NCBI GenBank assembly: GCA_905221615.1
Contig: CAJNDT010003369.1
Coordinates: forward strand, 678,174 to 742,173
Length of the DNA: 64,000 nucleotides
Direction of reading: 5' to 3'
From: Symbiodinium sp. CCMP2592
Taxonomy: Eukaryota; Sar; Dinophyceae; Suessiales; Symbiodiniaceae
Part shown: piece after piece, positions 8,957-20,550 of the stretch
Layout: every line of letters begins with the position of its first letter
Position numbering within the stretch: position 1 is the first letter of the stretch
Translations under genes and position numbers: made by a program
The notes under the pieces: model-generated
What the model saw: only the letters and a program-made list of their open reading frames with translations
Databases searched by the model: none
What the model was told of the DNA's origin: nothing

Positions 8957-11826
8957 CGGCCGAGGCTTGCCACCCATCAATTGGGGCCGTCTTGGGTGGC
9001 CAGAAAGCCTGAACGAGGGGGACATAGTCATCGCACTCCTGGGTCACGACCCATCCATCGAGACTGCCACTCGTGATAAGATCAAGAGTTGGTGCAAAGG
9101 AGATATGAAGTGGCTGACGCCTGTGAGGCGCCAATCCGTCATAGTTGGGGATTCTCTTGTTTGAACGCTTCTCCACAGGCATGCTTGTGCACAGGACCTT
9201 GATTCAGTCCTCGGGCAAAACGTGCTACGTGGAGTTTATACTCATCGGGCATATGCCGAATGTCAATCCAGAAGCACTGGAACTTTTGCAGTCCACCACA
9301 AATTTCCAGACAATGGATGCCTATCCGCACGTGGATCTGCGACGTCCGGTGCCGTGGGCTGCATCTGTTGACGATAAGTTCAAGTCATTGCTTCATTTTT
9401 TGATGCCCCAGCAAGCATGGAAACACAACTGGCAGGTCTGCGCATGTGCGGGGGATGAGGAGATGAAAGCGTGCCCCCACCTGACCTTTGTGGTCAATCG
9501 CACTATCTCCTTGAGATCGAATTCGGAGATGAATCTTGGACTGTGGACCAGAACTGCCAGAACTGTTCAGTCAAATAATTGAATCCCATAACCCCCACGT
9601 GCATGGCTCGAAGTAAAATCCTGAACACCCTGCCAATCCGGGGACTCATGTCCAATCCTTAAAGCCATGAGGAAGCCAGACTGCGCGACGGAGACGAATG
9701 AGGCAGATTCGGCAGATGTCGAGCTTGAGAGTTTGGCCGAAAACGAGAAGAAAACGAACCCACATGTGTTTGGCCAATCGGAGATATTCTTCCAGAAACT
9801 CTTCGAGCACCTCACGCCCACTTGTGTCATCCTGCCGGCCACCGCACCTGTCCCTGGCCTCTGCATGGGCTTGTGCCTTGGCTACCTCGAATGATGGGAG
9901 GAAGCGAGTGCTTTGGAAATGACTTTCATGACATGCACTTCTGTTTGCCGTGTTGTCCTCCAGTCAGTCTCAGGCTCCTCTACAACCAGACCCGCCTGGC
10001 CAGTGGCGCTGAATGTGCCATTCTGGCATTGCCGTTGGATTTGGCTCCTCCGAAGCGGGCCAGGCTGCACAATGCAGCCACAAGCTTGTCCAGAGTTCCT
10101 GGGTACTGGTTTCAGGGAATATTACACGTCTATCTTTCGCGGTAACCTACTATTCATGAATAATTCCCAATGGCTTTGAAGCAGAACACAGGTTCGGAGT
10201 CACTGGGTTGAGACTCGTGTGGGTGACATGCTGGCGGCGCGCAAGAAAGCCGGAGCATCTACGGAGGACAAAAAGAAGAAAGAGCGACAGCTTCAGAGGG
10301 TCGAGTCCGCGCCGGACGAGCACATCGACCGTTTCGTGGTGCACAAGTATGTGATTCCCCCACAGGACCTGGGCCCTCCCCATGGTGAGTCCGACTCCGA
10401 TGGCGACGAGGGCGACGTTTCCAGCTGCGTGACACCAGAGGTGGTGTCCCGCAGGATGCATTCGGCCATGACCAAGACCGGTGTGGCCATCAAGACCTCG
10501 CCAGGCAGTGAAGTGGCAGGCCTTGGCATGATCGCGGAGGTCGCTCTCAAGAAGGGATACGAAATCCCTGTGCGTGGGTCATGGCCTGAGTAAATCCGCA
10601 AGTCGTCGGTTAAAGGGTCTGTAAAAGCGTGAGACCATAATAATCCTCAGCAATCCCAGGCCTGTCTACAAGGACCTTGAGAACGCTCTGAGCTTCACCA
10701 CCAGGAATCCGACATACCAGGACAAGATCCTTAAGTTCCTGAGCTTCAGTGTGCCATACTTTAATCTTGTCTTATGGGAACCATTATGAAATGAAAGTCT
10801 ATACTAGTTCTCCCTGGTTACTTCAAAGCCCAGGTTCTATGTTGGAGCCGAAGGCGACCATGGCGGGCCTCTCGCGCACTACATCGTCCAAACCGGTCTC
10901 TCTGGCTTTTGCAACCACTTCGCAGGCCTCTCCCGGCAGGGGAATGTGAAGCTTGTGGCCTATCCCAAACGGGGCTTGGGCGACAAGCTCTTCGTGCTGT
11001 AGCTGAGCAGATTTATTTCCATGTTCGGTTGGCAAGTGTCTGTGGCTTATTCTAGAAAGGTGCGAGTCTATGCTTCTTTTTCTCCAACCCAAGGCAAGTG
11101 ACACGCACAATCACACCCGGCACAGAGATCGTCATGAACTACAACACCGTGCCGTGGTTTCCTCTTGCAGAGCTGCCGAAAACTATCCCGAAGCCCAAGG
11201 CACGGAAATCAAAGGGCAAAGCCAAGAAGGCTGAAGCCGAAGAGAGCATGTCCGAGGAAGACGATTTTGCTGGTGCTGGGAAAAAGCAGGCACCCGCTGA
11301 GTCCAGCGACCCACCTCCGGTCCAGGAAGCTCCTTGTCAGGAACCAGCACCCAAACATAAACTTTTGGTTGGTTTATTCCTTAAAGGGGATTTTTCCATA
11401 TCCCAACCTGATGGTTTTTGTTTGGCTGCTTTTTTGGGTCCCTACCTGATACTCCAGGACGCTCCAGGTCATCTCCAGCAGGAAGACCCAGCTGCGCTCC
11501 AGGACGCTCGAGATCATCTTCAGCCTGAGAAGCCACAGATGGACGACACCGCCTCCCAGCCACCTAGCCCTCCGGATGCAAGTCCTTTCCAGGCCCTCAA
11601 GGAGATGTTGGGGAGGCCCAAGAAGAAGACCAGATCTGAGTCGATGAAGGCTGCCCCGGCGAAGCCCAAGCGCAAGGCCAAGGCAAGCAACAAGCGCAAG
11701 CGTGAAGAAGTGGAGATCAGCGACAGTGAGACTGAGAACGCCGAGGCAGCGGAGAAACCCGAGTCACCCACATCAGTGGTCAGTTCGGACGACGGATCCA
11801 AAGAGGCTGATCACGAGGACAAGTGA
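8957..11826 (+). CDS. SET-domain protein, multi-exon
   Basis: Exon blocks: about 8957-9140, 9180-9520, 9735-9890, 10219-10575, 10655-10760, 10826-11000 and 11092-11826 (TGA). The SET signature is spread over the last four. AGLGMIAEVALKKGYEI in 10219-10575 matches the N-terminal GxG strand region. FCNHFAGLSRQGNVKL in 10826-11000 matches the NHxxxPN region, and GTEIVMNYN at 11120-11150 matches the GEEIxxDYG motif. The tail (11180-11826) is disordered, with Lys/Arg-rich patches (KAKASNKRKREEVE) typical of nuclear proteins. SET domains transfer methyl groups to lysines, usually in histones. NHS and GEE are not perfectly kept, so activity is open. The 8957-9890 exons may belong to a different gene. 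Confidence 0.55.
11368..11457 (+). other. Probable 90-nt phase-neutral intron in the SET gene tail
   Basis: GTTGGTTT...CTCCAG interrupts the charged tail with a hydrophobic, T-rich stretch unlike its surroundings. It is exactly 90 nt, so reading through keeps the frame. Retention would add 30 hydrophobic residues. Confidence 0.45.
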
Positions 11827-12463
11827 GAGGCCACTCCTCCTTCGGAAGTAATGGCAAATTTTGAACTAAGACTGGACAGACAAAAATGCTACAATTTTGC
11901 GCAGGCTGACGAAGGAGACAAGAGGTAAGTGCTTCCCTCATGATGTGGACTAAAAGGCCTGTCCTCTAGTCCCTGCACCAGTGACTGCTGCGCCTTGTGA
12001 GGAAAAGTGTGTGCCAACAGCTGCCCTGAGAGACTTCGCCTTGATACTGACCGAGCCAAGTGCGCATGTCTGGTTTCAAATTGAAACAACTTGCCCAGGT
12101 CATCTTCCTTGGTCGTGGAGCCATCCATCGTGGACATTTGGGAGCAGGCAGGCAATCGTGCTCACAGGGACGATTTCGGCTGACAGTGCATGCAGGTCGT
12201 CATCCATCAAAAGGTGCTGCCAGAACACGCCAAGCAAGTTAACAGCGCAAATAGACAAGAGCATGGGCCCATGCCGCCGATTGCTGCAGCTTAGGCTTCA
12301 AATTTGACATGTGCCATTGTATCCGGAAGGGTTTCTCACATGAACCGGACTAGGTCAGCTTATCAGTTTATGTGCTTTCAATTCCATGCTGAGGTTCCTG
12401 TCCATCATGTTTCAGGGTCAAGACTCAGAGCAATGATTTCTGCCAGCACATTTGGCCTGCAGC

Positions 12464-13290
12464 CACAATGGCATTCCAACCCACGGTTCTTGACACAAAA
12501 GTGTTCCTGGCCGACGGGTCCGTGGAGCATGTGGCATGGAAAGCCTGGCCCTCTCCGGATGCTTCACATGAAACAAACAAATAAATGCGGTTCCTTGTGT
12601 TCGTTTTGATCCAGTGACGCCAGCAGATTGCGGTAGCACACAAGTCTATTTAGTTGACGAAAACATGCACTTCTTGTGTAAGGATGGCCAATGTCTGAGA
12701 TGGGAAACACGCCGTGTTTTGCCAACCGTTGGGTTCGTGGAGCGCAGCGATAAAACGAAAGTATGCAGGGTCGTCCAACAGCAGTGGGACAAGTGGATTG
12801 CATTGTTGAAGCGATATGGTTTCAAGAAATGCATTGGCCGATCTGAGAACAGCATGCTCAGTCGAAATCGCGCGAACCCCAATGTAGTGAAGGACCCGCG
12901 CTGATCCAGAATGGTTGTACTTTTCTTATAGGGGGGGAGGGGGCACGCACATACAATCAAGTATCCCTGGACAGGACACTCGAGACAGTGATGGTGTAGA
13001 GAGCGACGATGTTGAGCAGGAATTCTGGTGTGGGACCAATGCGCTGTTTGCATTGCTGCAAATGTGGGAAACAGATCGACGTGACAAGGGTATGCGTCAA
13101 CGCACCCGGTCAATCAACTTGGCCGTGCTGCAGACCTGCATTCCTCCAGGACCTTGGCTTCAGAAACTGGAGGCCTCTCTGGTGCCCACGCCCAGAATAC
13201 AACATGAATGCCAAATCCTTCCAAACAGCACAGGGACATGCATATGTCATTGGCCTGCCATTCATCAATGTTCTGTAAGTTCAGCCGTCG
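12464..13290 (+). CDS. Unrecognised exons
   Basis: Likely exon pieces are about 12464-12560 (FQPTVLDTKVFLADGSVEHV), 12614-12900 (Trp/Lys-rich, KVCRVVQQQWDKWIALLKRY, stop at 12902) and about 12965-13180 in another frame (WCGTNALFALLQMWETDRR). The composition is coding-like but I recognise no domain. They lie on the same strand as the SET gene and directly left of a minisatellite. Introns between them are not resolved, and some may be pseudo-exons. Confidence 0.35.
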
Positions 13291-13342
13291 AAGGCCAGGG
13301 TTTTTTTTGAAGTCTGGTTCAGGGGTTTGTAGCTTGTCTGTA

Positions 13343-13945
13343 TGACGACAGCGTCCACTAGGACACAGACGACGACAGCGTCGGTAAGGACACAGACGAC
13401 GACAGCGTCCGTTAGGACGCAGACGACGACAGCGTCCGTTAGGACGCAAACGACGAGAGCGTCCGTTAGGACCCAGACGACGAGAGCGTCCGTTAGGATG
13501 CAGACGACGAGAGCGTCCGTTAGGATGCAGACGACGAGAGCGTCCGTTAGGACACAGACGACGACAGCATCGGTAAGGACACAGACGACGACAGCGTCCG
13601 TTAGGACGCAAACGACGAGAGCGTCCGTTAGGACCCAGACGACGAGAGCGTCCGTTAGGATGCAGACGACGAGAGCGTCCGTTAGGATGCAGACGACGAG
13701 AGCGTCCGTTTGGACACAGACGACGACAGCATCGGTAAGGACACAGACGACGACAGCGTCCGTTAGGACGCAAACGACGAGAGCGTCCGTTAGGACCCAG
13801 ACGACGAGAGCGTCCGTTAGGATGCAGACGACGAGAGCGTCCGTTAGGACACAGACGACGACAGCATCGGTAAGGACACAGACGACGACAGCATCCGTTA
13901 GGATGCAGACGACGACAGCGTCCGTTAGGACGCAAACGACGCTGA
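13343..13945. repeat. 27-bp minisatellite, about 22 copies
   Basis: The unit is GACGACAGCGTCCGTTAGGA plus CGCAGAC, repeated head to tail with a strict 27-base period. Point variants (GAGAGC/GACAGC, GATGCAG/GACGCAA/GACCCAG, CATCGGTAAGG) recur in blocks. A six-unit (162-base) block starts near 13551 and again near 13713, and a five-unit step leads to 13848. This is a higher-order repeat. Because the unit is a multiple of three, several frames on both strands are open across it. I treat those frames as non-coding. Confidence 0.9.
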
Positions 13946-14060
13946 ACCGTAAACTCTCAACCCCGAACCACAATCCCTAAACCCGGAAACTTAAGCTCTA
14001 AAATCTGAACTTTCAGGCCTGAACCCTAAACCGTCAACCCTAACAACCTGAGAAATGGGA
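13946..14060. repeat. Degenerate telomere-like words
   Basis: A short run of diverged CCCTAAA-like heptamers (AACCCCGAACC, CCCTAAACCCGG, CCCTAAACCGTC) follows the minisatellite. Confidence 0.6.
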
Positions 14061-14149
14061 GTTTCGGAAAGGATCCCTCTACAGGGAGCACCCTACTTTT
14101 GCGAAAATCTTAGAGTGTTCCATAGCTGCCATACCTTTGGTCCCTCCTG

Positions 14150-14606
14150 CCTACTCATGGGTCTGCCGAGGCTGCCAGACAGCTCGCCAAAGAGCGGCTG
14201 ACGTGCTCAAGGACGTCAACATGCCCATGCACGAAATGGCTTGGCAGCTCCTCCATGTGTTGAGTGAGGTGTCCTGTCCTGCAGTTGGCCTCCTCACTGG
14301 GCGGCTCATCAACCAGATTGCAGAGCTGGTGGAAGAAAATTTCGACAGTAGCTTGGCTTTGCACGGTGACGTAACCAAGTCAGACCACATGCCGATTGTC
14401 ACCCCGGCCATTCTCCACATGTGTGGTTTGTTTTGTGTAAGTGTGCCTCCATTCAAGGCTGGAAATGCAAGGACTTCCTGAAGAACCCCGCTTTATCACT
14501 TACAACAGAGTCCTCTAACAAGCGGAAGCGTGTGGACCCACACATGAAGAAGGCAGCCATCGAGACCGCGCTTCAGGACGACTGTGTCTTTACTGTTCAC
14601 TTCTGA
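14150..14606 (+). CDS. Unrecognised two-exon block
   Basis: About 14165-14400 encodes a helical segment (LINQIAELVEENFDSS) and about 14455-14606 a second segment with a basic patch (SSNKRKRVDPHMKKA), ending at a TGA (14604-14606). A short intron (about 14405-14455, GT-rich start) would join them. No family recognised. KRKR is compatible with a nuclear signal. The positions fit the plus-strand exon series. Confidence 0.4.
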
Positions 14607-15170
14607 AGACATGTCTTCATCCCAACACCCTAATATGTAACACCCCACGTCCTACAAACAAATCTAACAGAAGAAACAAACCATTCCTACTGTTCGTGGC
14701 CATCAACATCACTGCATTTATTTGTGGCGTGGCACCCGTTCCCAAATGTTAGGTCACACCAGCCCCCCGATCACTAGGTCGACGCAGACCTTAGGTTTAG
14801 GTCAGATCGGACTTGACCCCAACCGTTAGGTCACACCCGGGCCCGACTGTGGTTTCTGCGGGATTTCTGGGAATCTATATATGTTTACATTAGGGCTGGC
14901 ATTTAATATCACACAGTGGGGTTGATTTCCAGGAGTGCGCTGAAGTGAAGTGTTTCTCACTCAGACAGAAGTCACCATTATGCGACGAAGTTTCCGAAAG
15001 GATGGCAGAGCCAAGCGGACCTCGCAATTGCTGCAGACATTGCAGCTCGGAGATTTGTCACAAGGAGCTCGCTGGATGGAAGAGCAATTGGCGCAACTTT
15101 CGGTAGGGTGCAGCCAAAACTAGTTGCACGTCTCCCTCCAGAGAACATGGCCTTAAAGTAGATCCAGGTT
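14607..15170. other. Gene-free stretch
   Basis: No convincing ORF. The word TTAGGTCACACC occurs twice (near 14750 and 14827) around a segment with GATC words in both orientations; this could be a small decayed repeat. The rest is unremarkable. Confidence 0.4.
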
Positions 15171-15184
15171 TAACATGCAGACAT

Positions 15185-15646
15185 GTTCACCTGCAGGCGG
15201 CCTCTCGTTTTGCCTTCCAGAAGCCCGGCGTCCTTTCACTGTGTTTCGACGCAGCGGCCATCGGCAAACCAAGCAAAGATGTCCTGCTTTTGTGCCAATG
15301 GTCCCTGACGGCTTCTTGCGGCTTGGTCCTCCCTCCGCAAGAGTTAAAGGTCAAGCGGGCAGACATTGAGAAGGCCGAGAAGATGCAACCACCAATCCTC
15401 TTCGTGGACAATCCGTTAGAGGAGTACCTGGCCCATCCCGGTCAAGCGCCTGAGGAGCGTAAAGTGAACCTCGAGTACCTCATAGCAGTGGATTCGGCGT
15501 TGTCACGGAGCAACAACTTTGGTCTCTCAGCCTTTCTTCCCACGCGCACGGTGGGTGGGCTTCCGCTGGGGGCAAAGCGCTACTTCGTGTTGCAAGAGTG
15601 CAAGTTCAGTGGCCATCCACGACACCGAGAGCCTCAGCTGATTTAA
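15185..15646 (+). CDS. Unrecognised exon
   Basis: A frame open from about 15185 to a TAA at 15644-15646 encodes roughly 150 residues with coding-like composition. It contains GVLSLCFDAAAIGKPSKDVL, a PPQELK turn and a C-terminal PLGAKRYFVLQECKFSG. It could be the last exon of the preceding block, because the frame ends in a stop followed by about 250 empty bases. No domain recognised. GGYCTCTC octamers sit at 15199 and 15531. Confidence 0.5.
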   Translation, partial: VHLQAASRFAFQKPGVLSLCFDAAAIGKPSKDVLLLCQWSLTASCGLVLPPQELKVKRADIEKAEKMQPPILFVDNPLEEYLAHPGQAPEERKVNLEYLIAVDSALSRSNNFGLSAFLPTRTVGGLPLGAKRYFVLQECKFSGHPRHREPQLI

Positions 15647-15893
15647 ATTATGCGGTTGATGGACAAAATCCTGCATGACCTTTAGGACTTTAGGACCCTT
15701 TAGGCCCTAAACTATGGAAGCGATGGCATATTCCTTGTAATGGGTAATGCAGGAAAACAGTGAGCGGCATGGTTGTCATCTGATAAGTCTCACACAAAAC
15801 AAACCGGAAGTAGTGACAGCAACAAGTACATGATGATGTTCATGATCATCATCATCATCGTCTGGTGACTAGCCTGTCGAAGCTGGCCACATT

Positions 15894-16330
15894 TTGCTTG
15901 GAGTTAGATGCATGCATGAAGAATTTAACAGACTAACCAAGGCCTGCGTTGAGTTGCAAGACAAGACCAGGTTCTATGAGGTGCCTTTGAGGATGGAGGG
16001 AAAGGAGGTCATCCGGCCTACTCTTCATCTTTGTCAGGACTGTCGACCCCTTAAAAACAACTATAGGATCAATTGTTTCTTGTGGATGTAGAAAAATGCA
16101 GTGCAGTATGTGGCACACGAAGGACATGGGTGCATCCGGGTGGTACGCAGGCATCTTTCTCATGAACGGAATGAAGATCCGGGGAACCGTGTCCTTTGAC
16201 ATTTTCCACCGCCTTCATTGTGACGTTCAAGATGCTGCTGCAGAGGCTGGTCTGGAGCTTGCCCGTCTGGAAGCGGCGGCAGTGTGTGCGGTGCGACGTG
16301 GCCCGTACCCTGTCCTTCATTGAACCATGT
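15894..16330 (+). CDS. Unrecognised exons
   Basis: About 15905-16030 encodes an EEFNRLTKACVELQDKTRFY segment. 16096-16323 encodes a segment with MKIRGTVSFDIFHRLHCDVQ and an Ala-rich helix, ending at a TGA. The two are on the same strand in different frames, separated by a short gap that may be an intron. I do not recognise the family. The DxFHRxxxDVQ pattern seems worth a profile search. Confidence 0.45.
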
Positions 16331-16429
16331 ACTGGTTTCAGTTTATCGTAAACAGGATTTGAACATTCATTAACTGGCGTAGGACACCCTCTATTAACCG
16401 TCGTGTTCCAAGAGGCCATGTGGAAATCG

Positions 16430-17205
16430 AAGATGCAAAGATGCCACACACACACAAGCTCGGCCCAGGTACGCCACTGATGGCCATCACCAGACGCTGC
16501 TCCAGGCCTCTCGCGATCTCGCTGCAGTGCCCGTGCCCAACTCGTTCCTCAACATCTTCTATGGTTGCACAGCTGCACATGACGACACAGGGTTGTACTT
16601 AACTATGTGGAGCCATGTGGCATGGTTTGGGTTGAGGCTCTAGTTCATGGCCTCTGCTGTTGTTCTGGATTGTAGATCAGGTCTACACTGTGTCAGTTAG
16701 CTTAGGCGATCTCTGCTGTGACTTCCGACTGGTGCCACAGGGCACTGAGGAACACAGGATGTGGGTCTGGAAACAGATGTTGAGCAATCTCTTGCACCTT
16801 GTGTTTTAGACTTTCCCTTGAGATTTCGCATGGCAACTGAGGCACGCTTCCCTTGGCGATGCTCCAAAGCGTGGCCGGTGGTGGGCACTGGAAGGCCTCT
16901 CCCGTCACCAGCGCCCAATGCGAACGGCCAACCTCATACTTTTGTTGTATCTGGGCTTCCAGAGGGGCTACTGGAAAACATGGGACGAGACACCACTGCT
17001 CAAGGCCAATCCAGAGGAATCCGGGGCCGCTCCCACAGACCCACCGGCAGCCTCTGCTGCTGCTGGTCCTGAGGCTGCACCCGAGGCAGCGGAAGATGTC
17101 GAGCCAGACACGAAAAAGCGCAAGATGAGCACAAGCTCGGCTCGGGCCGAGCTCCGGAAGCGCAAAGCAGATGCAGGCAGCCAATTCCGGCCCCTCAGCT
17201 GCTGA
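16430..17205 (+). CDS. Unrecognised exons with basic C-terminus
   Basis: Short pieces at about 16430-16570 lead to a better-supported block at about 16895-17205. That block encodes LILLLYLGFQRGYWKTWDET, a Pro/Ala-rich linker and a Lys/Arg-rich tail (KKRKMSTSSARAELRKRKAD), with its stop (TGA) at 17203-17205. The tail looks like a nuclear signal. The stop, followed by a dispersed repeat, suggests a gene end here. Function not recognised. Confidence 0.4.
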
Positions 17206-17324
17206 CCCAGCGAACTGAGACTTTGGGTCGGGCATCAGGGAAAGCCTGTAATTTCCATTTCCTGCCCTTGATTCAATGCTGCCCTTGGGGTGTCCTGTTG
17301 TTTTGAATAGGATCCTATATTGAT

Positions 17325-17490
17325 CTCTCAACCGGGCCCTCCACCGGGGTTTCTTAGTTCAGGTAGAGGGGGTTACTAATGGAGTTGTGGGGCTGGGGTT
17401 GCTTAAGTGAGAGGGGGTTTATGAATCTGAAGTCAAATTTGTGGGGCTGGGGCTACTCCACAGGGCGTCTATCAATCTGAAGTCAACATT
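17325..17490. repeat. Dispersed repeat, copy 1
   Basis: Shares the words CAACC(G/A)GG(C/T)CCTCCACCGGGGTTTC and GGGGGTTTA(T/C)(G/A)AATCTGAAG with 20412-20550. The spacing is similar, so the two are copies of one small element. Confidence 0.55.
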
Positions 17491-17504
17491 AACATGGAAT
17501 TTGG

Positions 17505-18865
17505 CCGCTCAGGCATGTGGCGTGGGTCCTGGCCTCTCGCGAAACTATGAATTTCATGGACGGGATGGAGCTGGTGACTCGCAAGCTGGAGCACATGTTT
17601 CTTGGGGCGATGGCCAAGGTCAAAACGAAGCTCGTCACAACATAATCCGTGACCCGAATAGAAAACAACCCCCAGAACCAAAAAAAAAAGTGTATCCTTA
17701 TCACTAAGCTGGGTGTCAGGGTTCAGGGTTTCACAGGCATGGTCCACAGAGGGTTGCTTGTTGAGCCCAGCCCCCTCCGTTTGAAGGCGAAGGGGCACTG
17801 CACATTTCATGGAAGAGCTTGTGCTGGGTGGCCTGATTCCGGCCATCACCGCATGCTTCTCTGCCTTGGTGTCCAATGACTTTGTGCGGGAATTGGGCCT
17901 GGAAGACGGCTTTGTCAATGGGGAGACATTAACAACGTTATATGTCTTTGCTGTCTCTCTTGCTGGCTTCTTGTCTGTGACACAGGCTAATTACTGGATG
18001 CCACCACGCAGCTTCCTCAAGTTGATATCGAAGGACGCTCCTGCCAGAGCCCAGGGTCTCTCTGAGCACAAGGACATGTTCACGGCCGTGGAACGCCTGG
18101 AAAGCACACCTGCTGACTCGCCCGACTATGGCAAAGTCCGTCGACTTTTGACAGACATGGAGTGGCCGAACCAGGTTTGGGTCAGGGAGAATTTCAGCTT
18201 CCTGGCTGAAACTGGTTTTCGGGAGGTGCCACCCTTGCTCGAGGTCGACCTGACAAAGTATTCACAGGCCCATCACTGCACATTGATGCTCGAGAATCTT
18301 TTCAATGATGCTCGCAGGGCAGCCAAATCGAGCGACAGGGGTCGGCTGGAACAACGTGGTGTTTGGCATGCAACAGTTACGCAGCCGACAGTAGAGCTTG
18401 TGTGTTTACATACCGTTCCAGTGTAGAAGCCAAAAGCGACCGGACCCTGTATTGGATGAATAAGGCTTTGGCGACCAACACCATCAAAGACTTTGACCGG
18501 CCTCTCCCTGGGCCTGTTCCTTCATCAACTCACACCACGAAGAAGCTGCCGGCCAAATTTTTTGAGCCATCCAAGGCAGGATCAGTCCAAACGTACTTGT
18601 TGCACGTAATGTTGATTTGTGACAGCCTCTGTATCGTATGTAATCATGTAACTAAGACAATCCATCCCTGTGAGGAGTTGCTGACATTGGAGCAGGCCCA
18701 GATTGAGTCCCTCACATCATCCCGTCCAACATGGCCCAACCACAATGCCAAGTACCACAAAGAGACAGCCTTGGCCACTCTGAACATGACATCCTGTGGC
18801 GGGAATTTCGCTGACATGAGCAAGGCATGGCTATCACTGTTGTTGGTGCCAGGCAGCTTCTGAGA
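17505..18865 (+). CDS. Unrecognised multi-exon gene
   Basis: Pieces: about 17505-17640 in the frame encoding the AKVKTKLVTT end, about 17809-17935 (ELVLGGLIPAITACFSALVS), 17985-18375 (the longest, with NQVWVRENFSFLAETGF and HHCTLMLENLFNDARRAAKS), 18425-18600 (SVEAKSDRTLYWMNKALATN) and 18665-18862 (stop TGA). The long 17985-18375 block has a dense, conserved-looking sequence with many aromatic residues. I recognise no named domain. All are on the plus strand with short gaps, again suggesting small introns. Confidence 0.5.
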
Positions 18866-18959
18866 TGTTTGTTTGAGCAAACTTGTTTTTTTCGGGCAGC
18901 TGGAGTGCCTCTGATCAGGTTTTCTTGTTTCATGCCCAGCGGTTCCCATGTTTCAGTGA

Positions 18960-19480
18960 GGTTTGGTCTCTGACCACAAGAAGCGTGGCCTGGTCCTCTA
19001 CACCAGCTGCCATGGATATCTGGCGCTCACCTGTGTATTCGAGGGCGAGAAGAAGAAGCGCAAGTTGAATCTGCAAGACTTTGGGGACAGCCCTGCCACA
19101 AAGCAGCATTTATGTATCTGGCACTTGCGTTTCCTTCTCACCAAATTCTGGAATTTGGCCCGGGGGATGGCTTTGAAACCTAAGCCCTATATCCTAAACC
19201 CAAAACCCTGTAATTAATGCTATCGACCCCAACCTGGTTTGTGGTGGGTCTGGACTTAAAACACGCGGGGGAGGGAGCGGCAGTTGGTTTAGTATATGTT
19301 AGATGCGCTGATTTTGCATGATTTGAAGAACAGGTCTGGTTTGATAAGATCCTGGATTACACTCAGTGGCGGTGCTCGGACGTCCAGATTGTCCCTCCGA
19401 GTCAATCTGGCCAGACAGTTCAGTTCAAGGATGGTTCTCAGAAAGGCCATTTGCTGAAGTTTCATGGCTTCTGATTTCAG
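18960..19480 (+). CDS. Unrecognised exons
   Basis: Exon-like pieces at about 18975-19090 (HKKRGLVLYTSCHGYLALTC, then EKKKRKLNLQDFGDS) and about 19335-19475 (WFDKILDYTQWRCSDVQIVP) look like parts of one protein. No domain recognised. The gap between them holds a few telomere-like heptamers near 19190. Confidence 0.4.
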
Positions 19481-19860
19481 AACTTTTTAACAGTACCACC
19501 TTAATCTGCACTCCTAATATTAAATTACCTTTCCCCGCTCTCAACATCAAACGTACATTCCAGGAAATCCACCCCAAAACACCCTAAGGAAGGTCCAAAA
19601 CTAAACTACGACCACGAGAAACAGTAGGGATAAGAGTACCCTTTAATACGAGAAATAGGCTTCTATTGTCTATTAGAAACCCCCCCACCTAAGTTGAAGG
19701 TTTAGTAGAGGCTGCTGTGAAGGTTTCTGGTTTAGGGGGCTTTGGGCTTCGGGTTTGGAGTTAGGGGCCTAACATGTAGGGTTTAACTGTTGTTTTCAGG
19801 TGTGGGTTGGTTCATCGCGTAGGGTTTTGGCTTGACATGTTGGTGTGACTTTGTTACTGT
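19481..19860. other. Gene-free stretch
   Basis: Short ORFs only. It contains AT-richer sequence and TTAGGG-like words on the right half (near 19730-19790). Probably intron. Confidence 0.4.
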
Positions 19861-19889
19861 GAGGTTCTCAATTCAGCATGGGTGCCCGC

Positions 19890-20415
19890 AGATGACCGTG
19901 TACTACCTGCGCAAACTGGTCTCTCATCTCTCGCTGCGGGTCCCTCAACCAGCGACTGAGATCAATCTAATGCGAACTCTGGCCCGTCATGCGTTGGGGG
20001 ACGCATTCACCGAAGACAAGTTCCGTGAGATCTTTTCAAGGAGGTTGAAGCTTCATGAGGCCCAGAGTGGGTTTCCGCATTTATTTGTAGTTTTCTATTG
20101 ATGTTTCAAAAGTGTCAGCTATGCCATGAGAATGGCATTGTTCCGGCTCGGGGGCCAAGTAGGGCTTGCAGATGCAGCCACAGGACCTGGCCAAGCCCTC
20201 CACTACTCTCAACCGTGTCGAGGAGGCTTTGGCGGACGAGGAATATTTTGACTGGGAGGACTTGGAGCTGCAGGAGGTCGTTTATGCGAAAAAGAGGCGT
20301 CGCGAGGCTGCCCTTGCAAAGCTCGCTGCGGCCTCTCAGTCTCCACAAAGGTTGCTCGGTCAAGTTGAGGCATTGAACCCTGACCTGACCCCTAATGGGG
20401 GTCGGCCCATGTAAC
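19890..20415 (+). CDS. Unrecognised exons
   Basis: About 19892-20065 encodes a helical segment (VYYLRKLVSHLSLRVPQPAT, DKFREIFSRRLKLHEAQ). About 20166-20413 encodes an acidic-then-basic segment (EEALADEEYFDWEDLELQEV, then AKKRRREAALAKLAA) ending at a TAA (20412-20414). The second could be a coiled coil. No family recognised. Confidence 0.45.
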
Positions 20416-20550
20416 CTTTCAACCAGGTCCTCCACCGGGGTTTCCTAATTGAAGGGGCTTCGAAGTTTGTAAATAGTGAATTGATTTCCAGCGCTGGAGC
20501 TTCTGAACTGCAGGGGGTTTACAAATCTGAAGATAACATCCGTTGACCAA
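20412..20550. repeat. Dispersed repeat, copy 2
   Basis: Second copy of the element at 17325-17490, recognised from the shared CCTCCACCGGGGTTTC and AATCTGAAG words. Confidence 0.55.

Noticed and set aside
13114..13973. Long minus-strand and plus-strand ORFs over the 27-bp minisatellite
   Set aside because: The unit length is a multiple of three, so several frames are open by construction. The translations are pure nine-residue repeats.
14740..14850. Possible palindrome around TTAGGTCACACC words
   Set aside because: The two words are in the same orientation and the intervening complementarity is too short to support an element.
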